A stretch of DNA of 64,000 nucleotides from Fasciola hepatica. Its lineage: Eukaryota; Platyhelminthes; Trematoda; Plagiorchiida; Fasciolidae. The DNA is taken from assembly GCA_948099385.1 (NCBI GenBank), contig CANUEZ040000014.1, positions 434,001 to 498,000 of the forward strand, read 5' to 3'. Numbering within the stretch: position 1 is the first letter of the stretch; every line of letters begins with the position of its first letter. Of the stretch, positions 10,733-22,529 are shown piece after piece. Both the position numbers and the translations under genes were made by a program. The notes below the pieces were generated by a model. That model saw only the letters and a program-made list of their open reading frames with translations, did no database searches and was not told the DNA's origin.

Positions 10733-10768
10733 AATAAACCAATATTCTTATTCTTATTATTATTATTA
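10733..10768 (+). terminator. poly(A) signal and (ATT)n retroelement tail
   Basis: AATAAA at 10733-10738 is followed by CCAATATTCTTATTC and four ATT units. An AATAAA next to a short trinucleotide tail is a usual LINE 3' terminus, here on the plus strand. Confidence 0.55.
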
Positions 10769-10789
10769 AAATACCATGGCCTCACGCCC

Positions 10790-10944
10790 TGTAAGTTGTT
10801 TCCATAATAAATCGTCCATGATCGGGTGCAGCCTTCTGGCTTGTAACTGTAAGCGACAACAAGCAGCAATTCCTAGCATTGAGAGAAAGGCCTAAATTCT
10901 GTGCCCGGTTAAGCACGGAAATTACGTCTGCAAGGTCCAGCAAT
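10790..10944 (-). pseudogene. CR1-like LINE RT palm fragment
   Basis: The minus frame reads LADVISVLNRAQNLGLSLNA and CCLLSLT, the region just after the catalytic FADD in CR1-like reverse transcriptases. It is fused at 10945 to LTR-like sequence of the Pao fragment and at its other end to a LINE 3' tail. Confidence 0.6.
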
Positions 10945-11020
10945 CGGAACTTTCCAGCGACGCGTAGCAACCAATTTCGACACAATTCAAAACAAAATTG
11001 ATTCCAAATAGCTACGATAC
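10945..11020 (-). repeat. short direct repeat, LTR-like copy 2
   Basis: 76 bp matching 11814-11889 with about seven differences, in the same orientation. It lies immediately downstream (minus sense) of a Pao gag fragment, so it may be a 3' LTR remnant after internal deletion. Confidence 0.6.
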
Positions 11021-11767
11021 AGTATACACCAGAGGCTTCAAACCTTGCAGTAAGCCGTCAATCAGTGAACGAGCCACTACATGATCTTGTCCATACAGAT
11101 CCTTTAGGATTTCCGCAGCCCTATTGTATGCCAGTGTTGGAGGCAACATAGCACATTCGGCAATCGCATCCCTTGCTTGTCCCTTGCAGTAATGCATCAA
11201 ATAAGGTAAGCGCTGGCCAACGTTTCAAAATCTAACTTTGACTTAATATTTGAACTGTTTCACAAACCTCCAGTACGTTGACAAGCAGCCGGCAAATGAC
11301 TCCAGTTCCACCCTGGGTAAGTCCAAACGATAATCCACTGCAGGTTCCGCCACTAAAACCAAGCTTGCTGTTTGTGGCGCATCGTTCTGCAAGTGGCAAT
11401 CACCTAGGTAACGAGAAAGATGTTCACTAGCCACTATTCCACCCTTGACTTCATCTCTGTTGACTAGATTTTCTTCTTCCCCAGCGAGTGCCAAACGCAG
11501 TTTCGCCACTTCCGTCTCATTGCTCACCTGAAGCAGCTTACTTTGCTTATCTAACTCTAATTGTTCTGCAACCTGCTTCTCCTTCAACTCAGCTAACAAC
11601 AGATCAGCTCTAGCTCCATGGGGAACCAAGCTAACCCTAGAACAACCTGATATACTAGAGCCTGAGCAAGAAACATGACTAACACCTAAGGGCAAAAGGG
11701 TTTGGTTCATCTGCAGGGTATTGTCCTCTGATTCGGAGCGGTTTGCCGATTTGCTGCGTAATTTCAC
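11021..11767 (-). pseudogene. diverged BEL/Pao gag fragment
   Basis: Minus-strand frames 11767-11243 and 11200-11012 read a long charged, coiled-coil-like N-terminus (ELKEKQVAEQLELDKQSKLL), then LDLPRVELESFAG, WRFVKQFKY, and after a frame break HYCKGQARDAIAECAML and LYGQDHVVARSLIDGLL. The order matches gag of Pao element A (LPRVELTVFDGRAEQYCKFV, CRGRAREAIDG, LFGQPFKVARNLIEGV) but the sequence is distant, so this is a separate Pao lineage. There is no protease or polymerase. Confidence 0.75.
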
Positions 11768-11813
11768 GTCTCAGAAATTGCCAAGGATACCGAGTACTGT
11801 AAAATCAAGTCAC

Positions 11814-11889
11814 CGGAACGTTCCAGCTACGCGTAGCAACCAATTTCAACACAATTCAAAACAAAATTGATTCCAAATATCTACGTTAC
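11814..11889 (-). repeat. short direct repeat, LTR-like copy 1
   Basis: Partner of 10945-11020, lying upstream of the gag fragment in its own sense, where a 5' LTR would end. The shared block holds ACGCGTAGCAACC and a CAAAACAAAATTGATTCC run. Confidence 0.6.
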
Positions 11890-12194
11890 CTTGTACAACA
11901 AATCAGCTAATTTTACAATAATCAAACCTCCATATTTTTCCTTCTGGGCCCTTTCGCTACAAATTGGACAGCAAATCAACAGCTGCAGCTATGTTTCAAT
12001 AAAAGGTTGTATACAGAATATGAGATTACCGAATACAGTCACAACGAATTTCAAGCTGAGCGGCTCTCGCTGGAGACAATGGTAGGAGTCCGGTTTGTGA
12101 CAAATATTTAGAGCAGTAAAACAAACAATCGGAATTCCGGAAAAAAAATTCATACGACTGATAAATGTCGTTCGTAACATGGGTGCTAATTCAT
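11890..12194. other. possible remainder of LTR
   Basis: A/T-rich, non-coding. If 11814-11889 is the end of a 5' LTR, its upstream part would lie here, but there is no second full copy to prove it. Confidence 0.3.
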
Positions 12195-12395
12195 GGAACC
12201 GGGTTTCCTGAACTTCCTCCCAACATCCCTGCCCAGCTTATCTCCCCCTCGAACTCCGACTAAATTCTCCTCATCTGCGAAACAGAAGCTCGGTGACTGT
12301 ATGGCTGAAGCCAACTCATTACTAAACAGCAGTATTAGTGGGCTTAGTACGGAACCCTGCGGTACTCCACTGGTGACGCTCGCTAGTTAGAAGTT
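12195..12395 (-). pseudogene. CR1-like LINE RT palm fragment
   Basis: Minus frame LASVTSGVPQGSVLSPL, then IQSPSFCFADEENLVG: the conserved GVPQGSVL motif and a changed catalytic site (FADE instead of FADD). It is isolated and belongs to a different copy from the LINE starting at 12400. Confidence 0.7.
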
Positions 12396-12399
12396 CTTG

Positions 12400-15300
12400 C
12401 GAAATATAAGGTCACAGAAATTTCTGCCGGAGACGGCAGACGTCCAGTTTCTTGCACTACGGGCCCAAGGATTTCCCGCCGTGCTTCGACTTCCAGGCAT
12501 CCAACGTAACGCGGTATTTGTAGTGGCTGAGGGGCAAGGAAAAGTAGCAGACTCGCCCTCGGGAACAGCAGTCTTACACTAATATAGGTTCGGCGCCACA
12601 ACTTACTGCTGCCCTAATGTGAGACATACCCCAATTCCTCAAATAATATGGGGATGTCAATATGGAATGATGATGAGTAGGTGATATGAAAGCTGTGAGA
12701 GAGATGTGTACGGTGAAGAAACACTAGAATGATGAGATACTGTATAACATAGTTGGTCAGGGGGTGAGAAAAGGACAGAAATACCTCTGCCCAGCACGCA
12801 TCCGGGTTACGCTTAAATGCGACGACCGAGACTACTGTCAGTACATGTGCAGGCGACTTGCTCAACTTTTTTTATGACACGGTGGGAAAAACATGCTTTC
12901 ATGCTCTTATTTGCCCTTGGTTTGCCAAATTTATGCTCCTGTCCCCTGAGTGCGACGTTGTAATAGCGAGTCAATAATGGTCCGTCGGTCGTAGCGTTTC
13001 CCTTGCATACCTTACAGCACTCCGCTCAGCCTACGACGACTCAGGGAGAATAGATTTGGGGGCTTTTAGCCTTTCCTGGTACGACTTCCCTTGCATCCCA
13101 TTTATCATCCGAGCCAATCTTTAACGTCTTCTAACACCTTTTCGTCCTCCAACAGATTCGGTGCCTATGCTTGAACAAAAGTCTTTAAGTGATGCCCTAC
13201 GGTCACTTTGTATATAGGAGGAACTACTCCGGCCTCTCTATATACCAAAGTCCTTCCCAAGTTCAAAAGAGCCCTGTCAGCCCTGACCGCCGCTGACGTG
13301 CGTTGCTCGGCGGGTTTGAAGCTCTCGTGTACAAGCACACGTAGGTCACTTGCCACAGGAGCGGAATCAATCCTTACTGGGGTGGACAGGCCGGCGTACC
13401 TGCCTTCGTTACTTCGCCTGCCTACCAACAGGTGTTTGCGTTTGACTGCATTCAGTAGCAACCCCCACCTTCCAGCCCACGCACCGATCCTGCTTCAGCC
13501 GGTTTGTAGTTGATTTGGGGTTGGCTCACCCACTACTTTGATACCATCCACGAATAGGAACCCCGGGCAGTCTAGTGTGGTTACCAGATCACTCACGTAT
13601 ACTATGAGCAACATCGTTCCCAACACAGAACCTCGCGGCACACGGCTGCATGCCTGGGCCAGTATAGACTTAGTGTCCTCGACCTGTACGAAGGAAGCTC
13701 TGTTTTTGGGTAACCCTCGACCCACCTCACAATATGCGGGGCCACTCAAAGTGTCTTCAGCTTGCCCAGCAAGAAACGGTGGCTCACGAAATCAAAAGAA
13801 TTTTCTCAAGTCTAAGCAGCATACTTCTTTTCGTTCCTGCTGATATAACCTGTCGGTTGCCTCATCGAGAAGTGATAGAAGGTTAGTGAGACTGAATCTT
13901 CCTTCACCAAATCCGTGTTGCTGGTTTGCAGTCAGCCGGCGATTCAGTGGGTGTTCTGTTAGTAGCTCTCTGACCCGTCTCTCTAGTACTTTGAGGGCGA
14001 TTGATAGTAAGCTTACTGGACGGTAATAAGAGGCCACCTCCCGTTTGCCTCCTTTGTGAACGGGGAAAACTTGCTCCAGTCTTCAGTCGTCCGGTAGCGC
14101 CACGGTGTCTAGGGATACGTTGAACAGCTTCGTTAGCGGTTCAGCCGGTACATTGGCTAGGGCTTTTTGAATGGCAGGATGGACACCATCCGGCCCCGTA
14201 GCCTTAACGCCACACAGCCTGCTGAGCGCCAGTTCAACCTCACTATTACTAACGACGACTCCATCCGTGGTGATCGCCTGCTAGGTTACGGTGGTCTCGT
14301 GCTATCTCCCGGTGTCTTGTCTTTACATACGGTAGAAGAAGTTCAGAGTATGCGCTTCCTCGTAAGCGCTCGTTGACTGCACTCCGTTTTCGTTGACTGC
14401 GCACCCAACGGCGACCCTTGTTTTAGCCTTAGACTGGACGTGGTTATCGAAGCCTTGGGATATGCCCCTAATCTACGTGCTAGGGCTGCCTCATATCCTG
14501 TCTGACTTTCTCGCTGCACCCTAATGGCACGCTCACGGGCCTCCATATACTGCAGCAAGCTCTGTTGACCGATAACGACAACACGCCTTGCGCTTCGCCG
14601 GTTGCGCATTGGTGGATCAGCTTGTACACCACGGTAGTTTGACCATTATTCTAACGCGTCTCATCGGGGCGGACTCGTCGGTCAACTCGAGGAGGTGGTC
14701 CCTGATGTCGGTCCACCCCGATTCCATTCTCTGATAATGAGCGCCCCAATCGTCTATACCTGCTGCTTCCCTGATGGCGATGACGTCCAAACTCCCGGAA
14801 GTCCTTTGCGTCTTACTTTGCACCCTGAGGGAAGCCCATTGTATCAGAAATCTGATGACCACATGGTCGCTCCTCCTGAGCGGGGCGGTGGACTCTAGTC
14901 CACTCACTTCCTCCGGGGTTATGGTGAATACCATATCAAGTACATTCGAATTTTGCCCCCCAAACTGGTCGGCTGGTTGACGTGCTGAATGATTGTTATG
15001 CAGTCCACCAGCTCAAATAACTTCCTACTACAGTGAGTGTCAGCCGGAGAGGGCAGGCTCTCTTAATTTGTTTCGGGGGAGTTGAAATCTCCCATTGTCA
15101 AAATCAGGGACTCCTGTGAGACATTCATGGCCAGACGTTGAAACATTAAAAGGTCTTTATATGGACTCACGTTTGGGCCGTAGTGTACGCTCGTTATACC
15201 ATGAGGTCCCGGAGATAGCAGCTGGCATAGTGAAGCTCGTATATTAGGGGTATACGAGGTTTCTACGGATTTATGTTCAGGGTTTTCGTTGATAAACAGT

Positions 15301-15527
15301 AGCATGGCTTCGCCTAACCCGCCATCCTCTCTGTCTTTCCGGTAGGCGCAATATCCCTTGGTGGGTAGAAGCTCCGCGGCTGCACTTTGGTGTATCCATG
15401 TCTCCGTTATCGCAATGCAGTCGGCTTCAGTTGTTTCAAACTCGGGTTCGTCTTTCCTGCTCACTGTGCGGCAGGCATTGATGTACACTACGGTGATTCC
15501 CCTCGCGGAATGTACCGTTTTGACCAC
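12400..15527 (-). pseudogene. CR1-like LINE, endonuclease through 3' UTR, degraded
   Basis: In minus order: AP-endonuclease domain at 15527-15063 (VVYINACRTVS, ITETWIHQSA, LTMGDFNSPE), its end near 14870 (LRRSDHVVI), the RT N-terminus at 14037-13792 (YYRPVSLLSIALKVLERRV, FSLTNLLSLLDEA), RVPRGSVLGTMLL with TLDCPGFLFVDGI at 13680-13540, the thumb near 13100-12900, then a 3' UTR similar to 5010-4745. Many stops and frameshifts, and the catalytic FADD appears as FVDG. ORF1 is absent. Confidence 0.75.
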
Positions 15528-15540
15528 CCACCGGACGGTT

Positions 15541-15666
15541 CAGTCCAGTTAAGTTTGCGTGGTGCTGGTAACGGCCTTAATCGACCTTGTATCCGGACTT
15601 ACTTCGCTGGTATGCACACTAGTTCGTCGCCCACCTCTAGGCAGTTCATTTTTTCGGAATCCCGCT
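15541..15666 (+). repeat. repeat S, copy 4 (diverged, partial)
   Basis: Starts CAGTCCAGTT, keeps GGTATGCACAC and ends near GAATCCCGCT. It is the most diverged of the recognised copies and is adjacent to the endonuclease end of the LINE at 15527. Confidence 0.5.
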
Positions 15667-15679
15667 AAGATTATTCTTG

Positions 15680-17690
15680 GAGTCTAGAGGCAGTACAAGG
15701 TTACAGGAGACAGGACTGGAAGCTGACGTCGATGGTAGTCCAATTTTTTGCACCTGCAAAACCCTGCCCCCCACCGGCCCTCGACTTCTTAGGACACTTG
15801 TCTGTCGGTGGATGGAAGTCCAGGTAAGGTGACAATTATGGGGTCGCCGTCGGAAAGAGCAGCAGGAGCAACATTTCGGTAGAGTAATGCCTCCGCAACC
15901 GGCTTGTTCTCCCGTCATGCTAATGGTAATCAACCCAATTTCAGCTCTCCAATAAGAAAAGAAAATCAGGGGGCTTGAGAAACATGGAGTAGGTGTGGAC
16001 AAAAGTCAATGGGAATGGAAAAAGAAATGTAAACAATGGTTGTATTAATGACGGTAATATTATTATTATCGTTGACGGAGAATGAATGGGAGAAAATAAG
16101 TCGGGATGGAAGTTCCTTTAGTGCCATCCGCTGTCTCTGGCACTCCGGAAATACTTGTGTCCACGCGAAGTCCAACTCCTGCCACTACAACTGAAGGGAG
16201 TTTATTCCCGTTGTTTATCAATCTGCGTGAGAAGAACCGAGCTCTGATATTCTCGTTGGTCCTTGTCTTAGCGAGCTCCAGCTCATGATCTCGAGGAGTG
16301 GAGTCGCCCTCAGGGGCAAACAGTGAATTGTTCGTTCTGGACAAATCTTTTATTTCCTTCATTGCTTCCATAAGGTCTTCCTTTGCACCTCCTCGCTTGA
16401 GCAACAACAAATCTGACGATGCAAGTCTGTCCTCGTACTCTGGGCACCTTAGGCCGGAATTCGTTCTTGCCAACGTCCTTCGGGAGGTCTCCAGTGAGGG
16501 AGCCTCCCCAGCTAACTGGAGAGCCCAAACCTCGACTAGGTACTCTAAGCGGGGTCACCAGTGCAGCGCATTGTGTCAGCATGACTTTAGGGTCCCTTGA
16601 AGTAACTGTTTTTCTCATTAGGTGGGTGACTCTGCCCTCTTGTTGACCGCTGGCAGACACAGCTCCGATGGCTTAAAGTTACTTGTTACGACTATCTCCA
16701 AATCCTGCATGTCTGCCTTCTCATCCATTGCTTCCGGGTTGTCCGGGTTCAGGTGACTGGTCCCACGAACCCACCTGCCGGTGTTCCCGTAAACTTCCCC
16801 GAGTTCAAAGGTAGGCCCTAGGCTGGTGTCCATTAAAGGATAGCATCTACTCCTGCCTGAATCTGGGCGGATCCAGGAGGTAAATTTTTAAAGTGTCCGT
16901 GGACACAAAGCATGGTGACTGAAGGATACTTGGTAGGTCATTCGCACATACAAGGAAAGGTAGTGGTCCCAGCACTGGTCCCTGAGGTACCCCACGGGTC
17001 ACCATGGCCATGGCGAACGCAGCTTCCTTAACTTTGACGTGGGACCGGCAATCAAGCAAATAGGCTTGCGACCAGCCCATTACCCCTGTAGTCCCATCCA
17101 TCCCATCTAGCGTGTACGGCAGCAGCCGGTGGTTCAAACTACCGGAAGCTTTGCGAAAATTAAGAAAACACACTTCAACTTTCTCACCTTGAATTAGTCT
17201 CCGAGTTGCCTCGTCAAGGAAGCTCAGAAGATTGCCAAGCCAGGACTACTGTTTTCTAAGTCCGCGCTGTTCCCCTGCAGCCAGGCTAGTCGTCCCCAGG
17301 TGCCTGACGAGTGCAGTTCTCATGACTCTCACCAATGACATTGGCACAAGGGGTAACATGCTAACAGACCAATAGCTATCCACTTCACCCCTTCAATCAC
17401 CTATAGGAATAGGTACGATTTCCGCTGTTTTCCACTCAACGGGCAATCGTGCCTCCCTGAGGGATTTGTTGAACAACTTAGCCAAAGGCCCTGCAAGTTT
17501 CCTGGCCAGCGGTTTTAGGATTTAGGGGTTTGTGCCTTCTGGTTCTGAGGATTTTCCCCGACCAAGTGCTTCTGAAGCCATAAAGTATTTTCCGGTATTA
17601 TCTTAAGCTCCTTTGTCTGCCCAGGCCCAGACCCCCTACAAGCGGCGGTGGATAACCTTGGTCCGTCCTGTGGACCTCTTGAAATTACTA
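15680..17690 (-). pseudogene. CR1-like LINE, RT and 3' UTR, degraded
   Basis: Minus frame 17173-16847 reads LNFRKASGSLNHRLLPY and MVTRGVPQGPVLGPLPFLV; 16833-16618 covers the palm (VTSNFKPSELCLPAVNKRA); 16473-16066 gives the C-terminus (EYEDRLASSDLLLLKRGG, FFSRRLINNGNKLPSVVV). Upstream to about 17690 are weak RT N-terminal traces. The 3' UTR (16060-15680) includes an ATT-rich run near 16050 and a block resembling 12430-12480. Catalytic residues are lost and the frames are broken. Confidence 0.7.
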
Positions 17691-17726
17691 CCTAGACACT
17701 TCCGCTTCCTGCTTGTTGCTCTCAGA

Positions 17727-17938
17727 CAGTTCAGTTCAGTTCAGTTTGCACAGGACAGGTAATGGCCACGGCCAATCGAGCGTCCAGAATTCCTTCGATG
17801 GTATGCACACCAGTTATGCACCCACCACTGCCGAGTGTATTTGATCGAATCCCCGCTAAAAATGAGAGGGATACGGTAAACCTCATCACACATCAACTGC
17901 GAGAGACATTATGCATCGTGAGCGTTCACTGAGACAGT
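17727..17938 (+). repeat. repeat S, copy 5
   Basis: Full-length copy from (CAGTT)4 to GAGACAGT, nearly identical to 23551-23762. The block TCGAATCCCCGCTA lies at 17845-17858. It abuts the 3' UTR of the CR1-like LINE that follows (minus strand). Confidence 0.85.
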
Positions 17939-18017
17939 TTGCAATGAGGGAAAAAGTCTGTTAAAACATACTCCAGAAGGACCACAGTGCTGCCCGTCAT
18001 CCATCTAGTTGATATAC

Positions 18018-20945
18018 TCAAGGCTCACTACAAGGGAAGATCTCGTACCACTTGCGATCTAGGGCACCTTTGAAGGATCGGACTGTCTGCAGATCTACCA
18101 TTTCACCAGGCAGACCGTTCCAACTGTTCACAACCCTGTTGCTGAAGAAGTGCGATCTAGTCATCAACCTAGATCGGGCTTTTATCAACTTCTTTTCATG
18201 TCCCATTGTTCTGGAGTCTACGGCCACTTGGAATAGACTATCTGGTCTAAGGCCAGAAAAGCCCTTCATTACCTTGAACGTTTCTATGAGATCCCCTCGA
18301 CGTCTCCTCTTTTCCAACGAGAAAAGATTCAGGTCACAGAGTCTCTGCTCGTAAGTCTTACCCCCCTGACCTTCAACCATTCGCGTGGCGAGACTTTGGA
18401 CTTTCTCGAGGCAGGCGGTTTCCTTTTTGTAGAAGGGTGACCAAGCCTGCACACTACCTTCTGAGTGAGGTCGTACTATAGCCATGCAAATAGGTACGAA
18501 CACCTCCGGCTTCCGGCAAGACAAAGCTGATCGCAGTCTTAAGAGCTCTACACGAGCCTTATGCGCAGCAGCGTAGCACTGCTCCGACCATTTGAAGTCA
18601 CTTTTCATGATGATCCCCAGGTCTTCAACCCTACTGGCTGCCTCTACGGTGAACAGCCCTTGATCATGAGCGACAGTTAGGCTGTCTGTTGCCCTTGACA
18701 ACAAATGACTTTTTTGAGCGTTCAGACGTAAGTCCCATTTGTATGCCCAGTTCAGGACGGTACTTATTTCCCTGCCCAAGTCCGCCCTATCCTTAGATCC
18801 AACAATCTTCAAATCATCCGCAAAAATAAAGCTGGGCGATTAAAGAGTGGATGCTAGGTCATTAATAAATAACAAGAATAGGACCGGGCCTAGGACGGAT
18901 CCCTGAGGTACACCACTGGTGACGTTCACCAAACTGGAGCACCTGCCCCCCACTTTGACGTAAAACGTCCTGTGGGAGAGAAAATCCTCCAGACACCTAT
19001 ATACTGGCCCACCTATACCCGAAAGTCTCCATCTTGCATAGCAAAAGACGATGGTTAACGGAGTCGAACGCCTTGCTAAAGTCGAGGTAGCATACCTCAA
19101 CTTGCTTACCTTCGTCCAGTCGTCAAGTTACTTCATCTAAGAAGCACAGGAGATTGGTCAGAGAAGATCTCTTTTTCAGGAATCCATGCTGCGCCGGGCT
19201 TAGCATGGAGTGCTGCAGTAAGTGCTGGCAGATATGGGCACGGATGATTTTCTCCAGGGCTTTACATAGAATGCTAGTTAGGCTTAAAGGCCTGTAGTTC
19301 TGCACATCCGACTTAGGCCCACTCTTATGTATTGCCACGACTGCCGCGACTTTCCAGTCCTGCGGCAGCTTACCCTGGTCCAACGTGGATCTGTACAGTT
19401 TGAATACCGATGGAGCCATGATATCCGCCAACGGCTTGATGACAGCTGGATGAATGCGATCTGGGCCCGCTGACTTGCAGCTTTTTAACTCCTGTAGGTA
19501 CTTACGCACGCATTCCTCTGAGAGATCTAGCTCGTTTAACTGAGGAGGACGCACCAGAGCCAGATCTACTCGTACCTCACTATCTATCCTATGTACACTA
19601 CCAAAGTATTCCCCCAGGGCGTCTGCTTTGCCCTGGTCATCAGTGACAATACCATAGTCTCTAGTGGATAGCGGACCTACGGCATTTCTTGTTGAGCTCT
19701 TAGACTGTACATAGCTGTAGGACTTCTTCGGCTGTTGTCTTACAGACTGGGCCAATTTGAGCTCAAATTCCCGCTTGGAAGTTCTCAAAAGGCTTACAGT
19801 CTCGTTTCTCAGCTTCGTATAGCGGTTCCGGGCTAGCTGACTGCCGGAAGCTTTGTACTGGTTCCAAGAGCGGTTTCTACGTCTGATGGCCTTGGCTATT
19901 GCAGCGTTCCACCACATGGGTTTGCTCTCCCCACTCCTTCGTTTTAAGGGTGCAAAATCTTCCTGTAGGGCAGTCAGGGATCCCTTTACGGCCTGCCAGC
20001 GCCCCTCCACAGTAGCCTCCTCTGGCGCGTCCCAGGTCAAACCCATCGCCTTATTACGAAGCCTATCTATGTCCATACTACCGAAATTCCTAATCAGCCT
20101 TAAGGGTACCTTCGGTTGCCGCATGCATAGGACTATTTTGACACACACGTGGTCACTCTTTCCCAGCGGTGCACAATAATGCAGTCCAGCCACATCGTTG
20201 GGGAAGTTCGTTATAACTAGATCCAGCAAGGATGGAACGCATCCAGTCCTATATCTGGTATTCTCCCTAATATGCTGATGCAACTCATTATCATGCAGCC
20301 ATTCTAAGTAGGTTTGCTCCTCCGATCCCGGCACGCAGACCTCAACCACCCAGTCGATGTGCGGAAGATTGAAGTCACCCACTATGAGGGTTTTCTGTGC
20401 GCCCTTGACTAGTTCAGTCAAAGTCCGCAGCAAAAAACGTCCTCTTCGTGGGTGGTGCTTGGTGCCCTGTAGACACAGACGACGTTAACCCTTCTGCCTG
20501 GAAGGATAATCGTAACGGCGCATAGCTGGATATTGCGAGTGCACATCTTGGTCTGGGACTCAAGAAGGTTTGCACCTGACCTAACGAGGATGGCTACTCC
20601 TCCACCAAGGCGATCCTGTTCTCGATCCTGCCTATAGACTGCAAAACCGTTACTTATTAGGCCTGACACATGGTCTTCTTCAAAAAGCCACGTTTCCGTG
20701 ACGGCAACTATTAACACTTTCTGTTCGTCAGCGGTTTTGGCAAGTTCCGCCCATTTGTTCCTGATACTACACGCGTTAGTATATAGCGCCACCGCGTTTG
20801 CTCCGTCGCCTAGGTGTCTCTTGCTATTCACTCCTGACCGTTTCTCAGGCGCAACGCCTGAGACGACGACACGTTTTTTGTTTCGGATGCCCCCACTGGG
20901 GTGCATGAAGCCGGCTGATGGTCCAGAATTTCCGACGACTCCCAA
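18018..20945 (-). pseudogene. CR1-like LINE ORF2: endonuclease and reverse transcriptase
   Basis: The endonuclease starts in frame 20945-20418 (YTNACSIRNKWAEL, VTETWLFEEDH, RLGGGVAILV, VNVVCVYRAPS), then shifts frame near 20430 into 20433-19123 (LIVGDFNLPHIDW, LDLVITNF, LGKSDHVCVKI). The RT follows: GPDRIHPAVIKPLAD, AIHKSG, NYRPLSLTSILCKALEKII, a stop and frameshift near 19120, YLDFSKAFDSVNH, GVPQGSVLGPVLFLLF, a TAA near 18838, SPSFIFADDLKIVG (intact FADD), and the C-terminus TYEQRLCDLNLFSLEKRRR with SHFFSNRVVNSWNGLP. About three lesions disable it. It would nick target DNA and reverse-transcribe LINE RNA. Confidence 0.9.
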
Positions 20946-22080
20946 TCCATCTCTATAGGAGTTGCCACAACATCCAGACCGGCAGGGGTCGCACTGTCAT
21001 CTATCTTCCGACAGTACTGCCAATTCTCGTCTTCCAGCGCATCTTCAATCACAACTATTTGCGACCCCGCACGTGGCTTCTTTACTATTGTCGGGGTCGG
21101 GGCCTGAGAGCCGAGTACGGCATTCCGCTGAACTTTTAGGTTTCTCACCAGCGCCCTAGCTGGTCGAGCAAGGTTACCTCCCGGGGCTAGACCACCAGGC
21201 CTTACCCTATGCTCGTCCGGCACAATCTGGTATCTGCCCTTGGTAATCTGAGCCACTATCGCTGCCCTCGCCAGTAGTCTTTCTCGGGTAGCCTCATCAG
21301 CGAACTCCACCAGTATTGGTCTCGCACGAAGTTCGCCTTTGTTCCCCAGTGGTGACTTCCATATCCCCACTTTGTGCACCCTTCTTAGAGTAGGAGGGTA
21401 CGGAACACCTGCGATTCGCAGTATGTCGCAGACCCTCCTCCTGTCTACGTCCCTCCTGGCTTTCGATTCCCTTAAAAAGGGTTCTTCCTGATTTAGGATC
21501 AGAAGCCTGTGGCTTGAGACCCTGCCCATCGACAAGATCTGCCTCTAAAGGTCCTTCACCTTGTTTTCTAATACCAGAAGAGCAGGGTCATCCACCCTAG
21601 CCAACCCATCTTTCGCTCTATTACAGTGGCCCTTCTTTTTGAACTGCCTCGCCCTTCTCGGTTCTGCTCCGTCCACTGGCCCTCGTCGATCTGCTTCAAA
21701 GGAGTGGAGGCAACGACTGCCTGGCAAGCTCTCGGAACTGGTCCATTCGCTCGGATGATTGTCCTCTCGGGCGTTGATACTACTTCCGCAAACGACTTAC
21801 TACAACCTGCTTGCGGTGGTTTGGTTCTTACAACTGAGGTACTACTTGGTGGGCGTTGGTCCTGCCCTTGGGCCTGCAGTTTAAAGGCCAGACTGGCCGC
21901 CTCCTCGCAAGGGGCACAAACCCATTCAGCCCATGGGTTCTGTTTATAAAGGACATAGATGTCCTTTGCTATCCCTGAACACCTTGGGTGAGCCCATCTC
22001 TCGCATATCTCGCACTCTATACCATTTACCACACGTTTTCCGCACTTGGGTGCTAGACGCGGGTCGGAAACGCGTATCAT
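20828..22080 (-). pseudogene. CR1-like LINE ORF1 with PHD-like zinc finger
   Basis: Frame 22080-21568 begins with a cysteine-histidine finger (CGKRVVNGIECEICERWAHP, then WVCAPCEE), the PHD-like finger seen in ORF1 of several CR1-group LINEs. The frame must shift near 21700 into 21727-21545, which ends in one stop, and continues in the same frame as 21535-20828 (RRRVCDILRIAGVPY, RPILVEFADEATRERLLARA), a region resembling an RNA-binding fold. ORF1 proteins bind the element RNA; exact function here is inferred. It overlaps the ORF2 start by about 118 bp. Confidence 0.75.
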
Positions 22081-22529
22081 ACCGAAAACCCCAGAAACGA
22101 AGGCGAAAACAACTCAAGTGCTCTTTACCCAAACACAAAATACGCACTCTGACACTAGCAGGTAACTCCCGCTAACACAAAAAACAAAAACAAAAAGAAA
22201 GATTAGTAGTCCCAATCCTTAACCCATCCACTGCAACCCTCGAAGCCGCTTTTGCCTGGACGTGATTGTAGAACTATTTTCGGTGTCTTTTCACTACCTC
22301 GGCTATGCGCACTTCGTATGTTACATTTTTGAACCCGCATTGATCCACCACTTGCTTGCTTATTCGTTTGTACTAGATGAAGCCCCCGTGCCCCATAGTC
22401 CCTTAAAATCCTCGGCCTGCTTGGAGTTTACCCCTCATCGCCCGGGCAGCACTACTTTTCCCCCACGGTGGTAAGCCTCTTTTCCGGACTCTGTGCAGCA
22501 GATTCACTCCATCCGTCACGTGTAGCACG

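Larger units (their letters stand above)
8870..10769 (+). repeat. pyrimidine-rich LINE 3' region
   Basis: About 1.9 kb is strongly C+T-rich on the plus strand, with frames rich in Ser, Leu, Pro and His but no domain. It ends in AATAAA (10733-10738) and a (TTATTC/ATT)n tail. Two other strand-biased stretches, 35425-37565 and 58915 onward (both minus), also carry an AT microsatellite and a similar AAATA-ACC-ATT end. I read this as a long LINE 3' UTR, possibly of LINE R type; the 149-codon frame at 9261-9710 is not a supported gene. Confidence 0.45.
17939..22110 (-). mobile_element. CR1-like LINE, near full length
   Basis: The best-preserved LINE of the window, about 4.1 kb on the minus strand: ORF1 (22080-20828), overlapping ORF2 (20945-18018) and a short 3' UTR that runs into repeat S at 17938. 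Only a handful of lesions interrupt the two frames. If the minus-strand reading of S is the element's own 3' terminus, the LINE ends in (CTGAA)n at 17727; otherwise S is a separate insertion at its tail. The 5' end is not defined. Confidence 0.75.
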
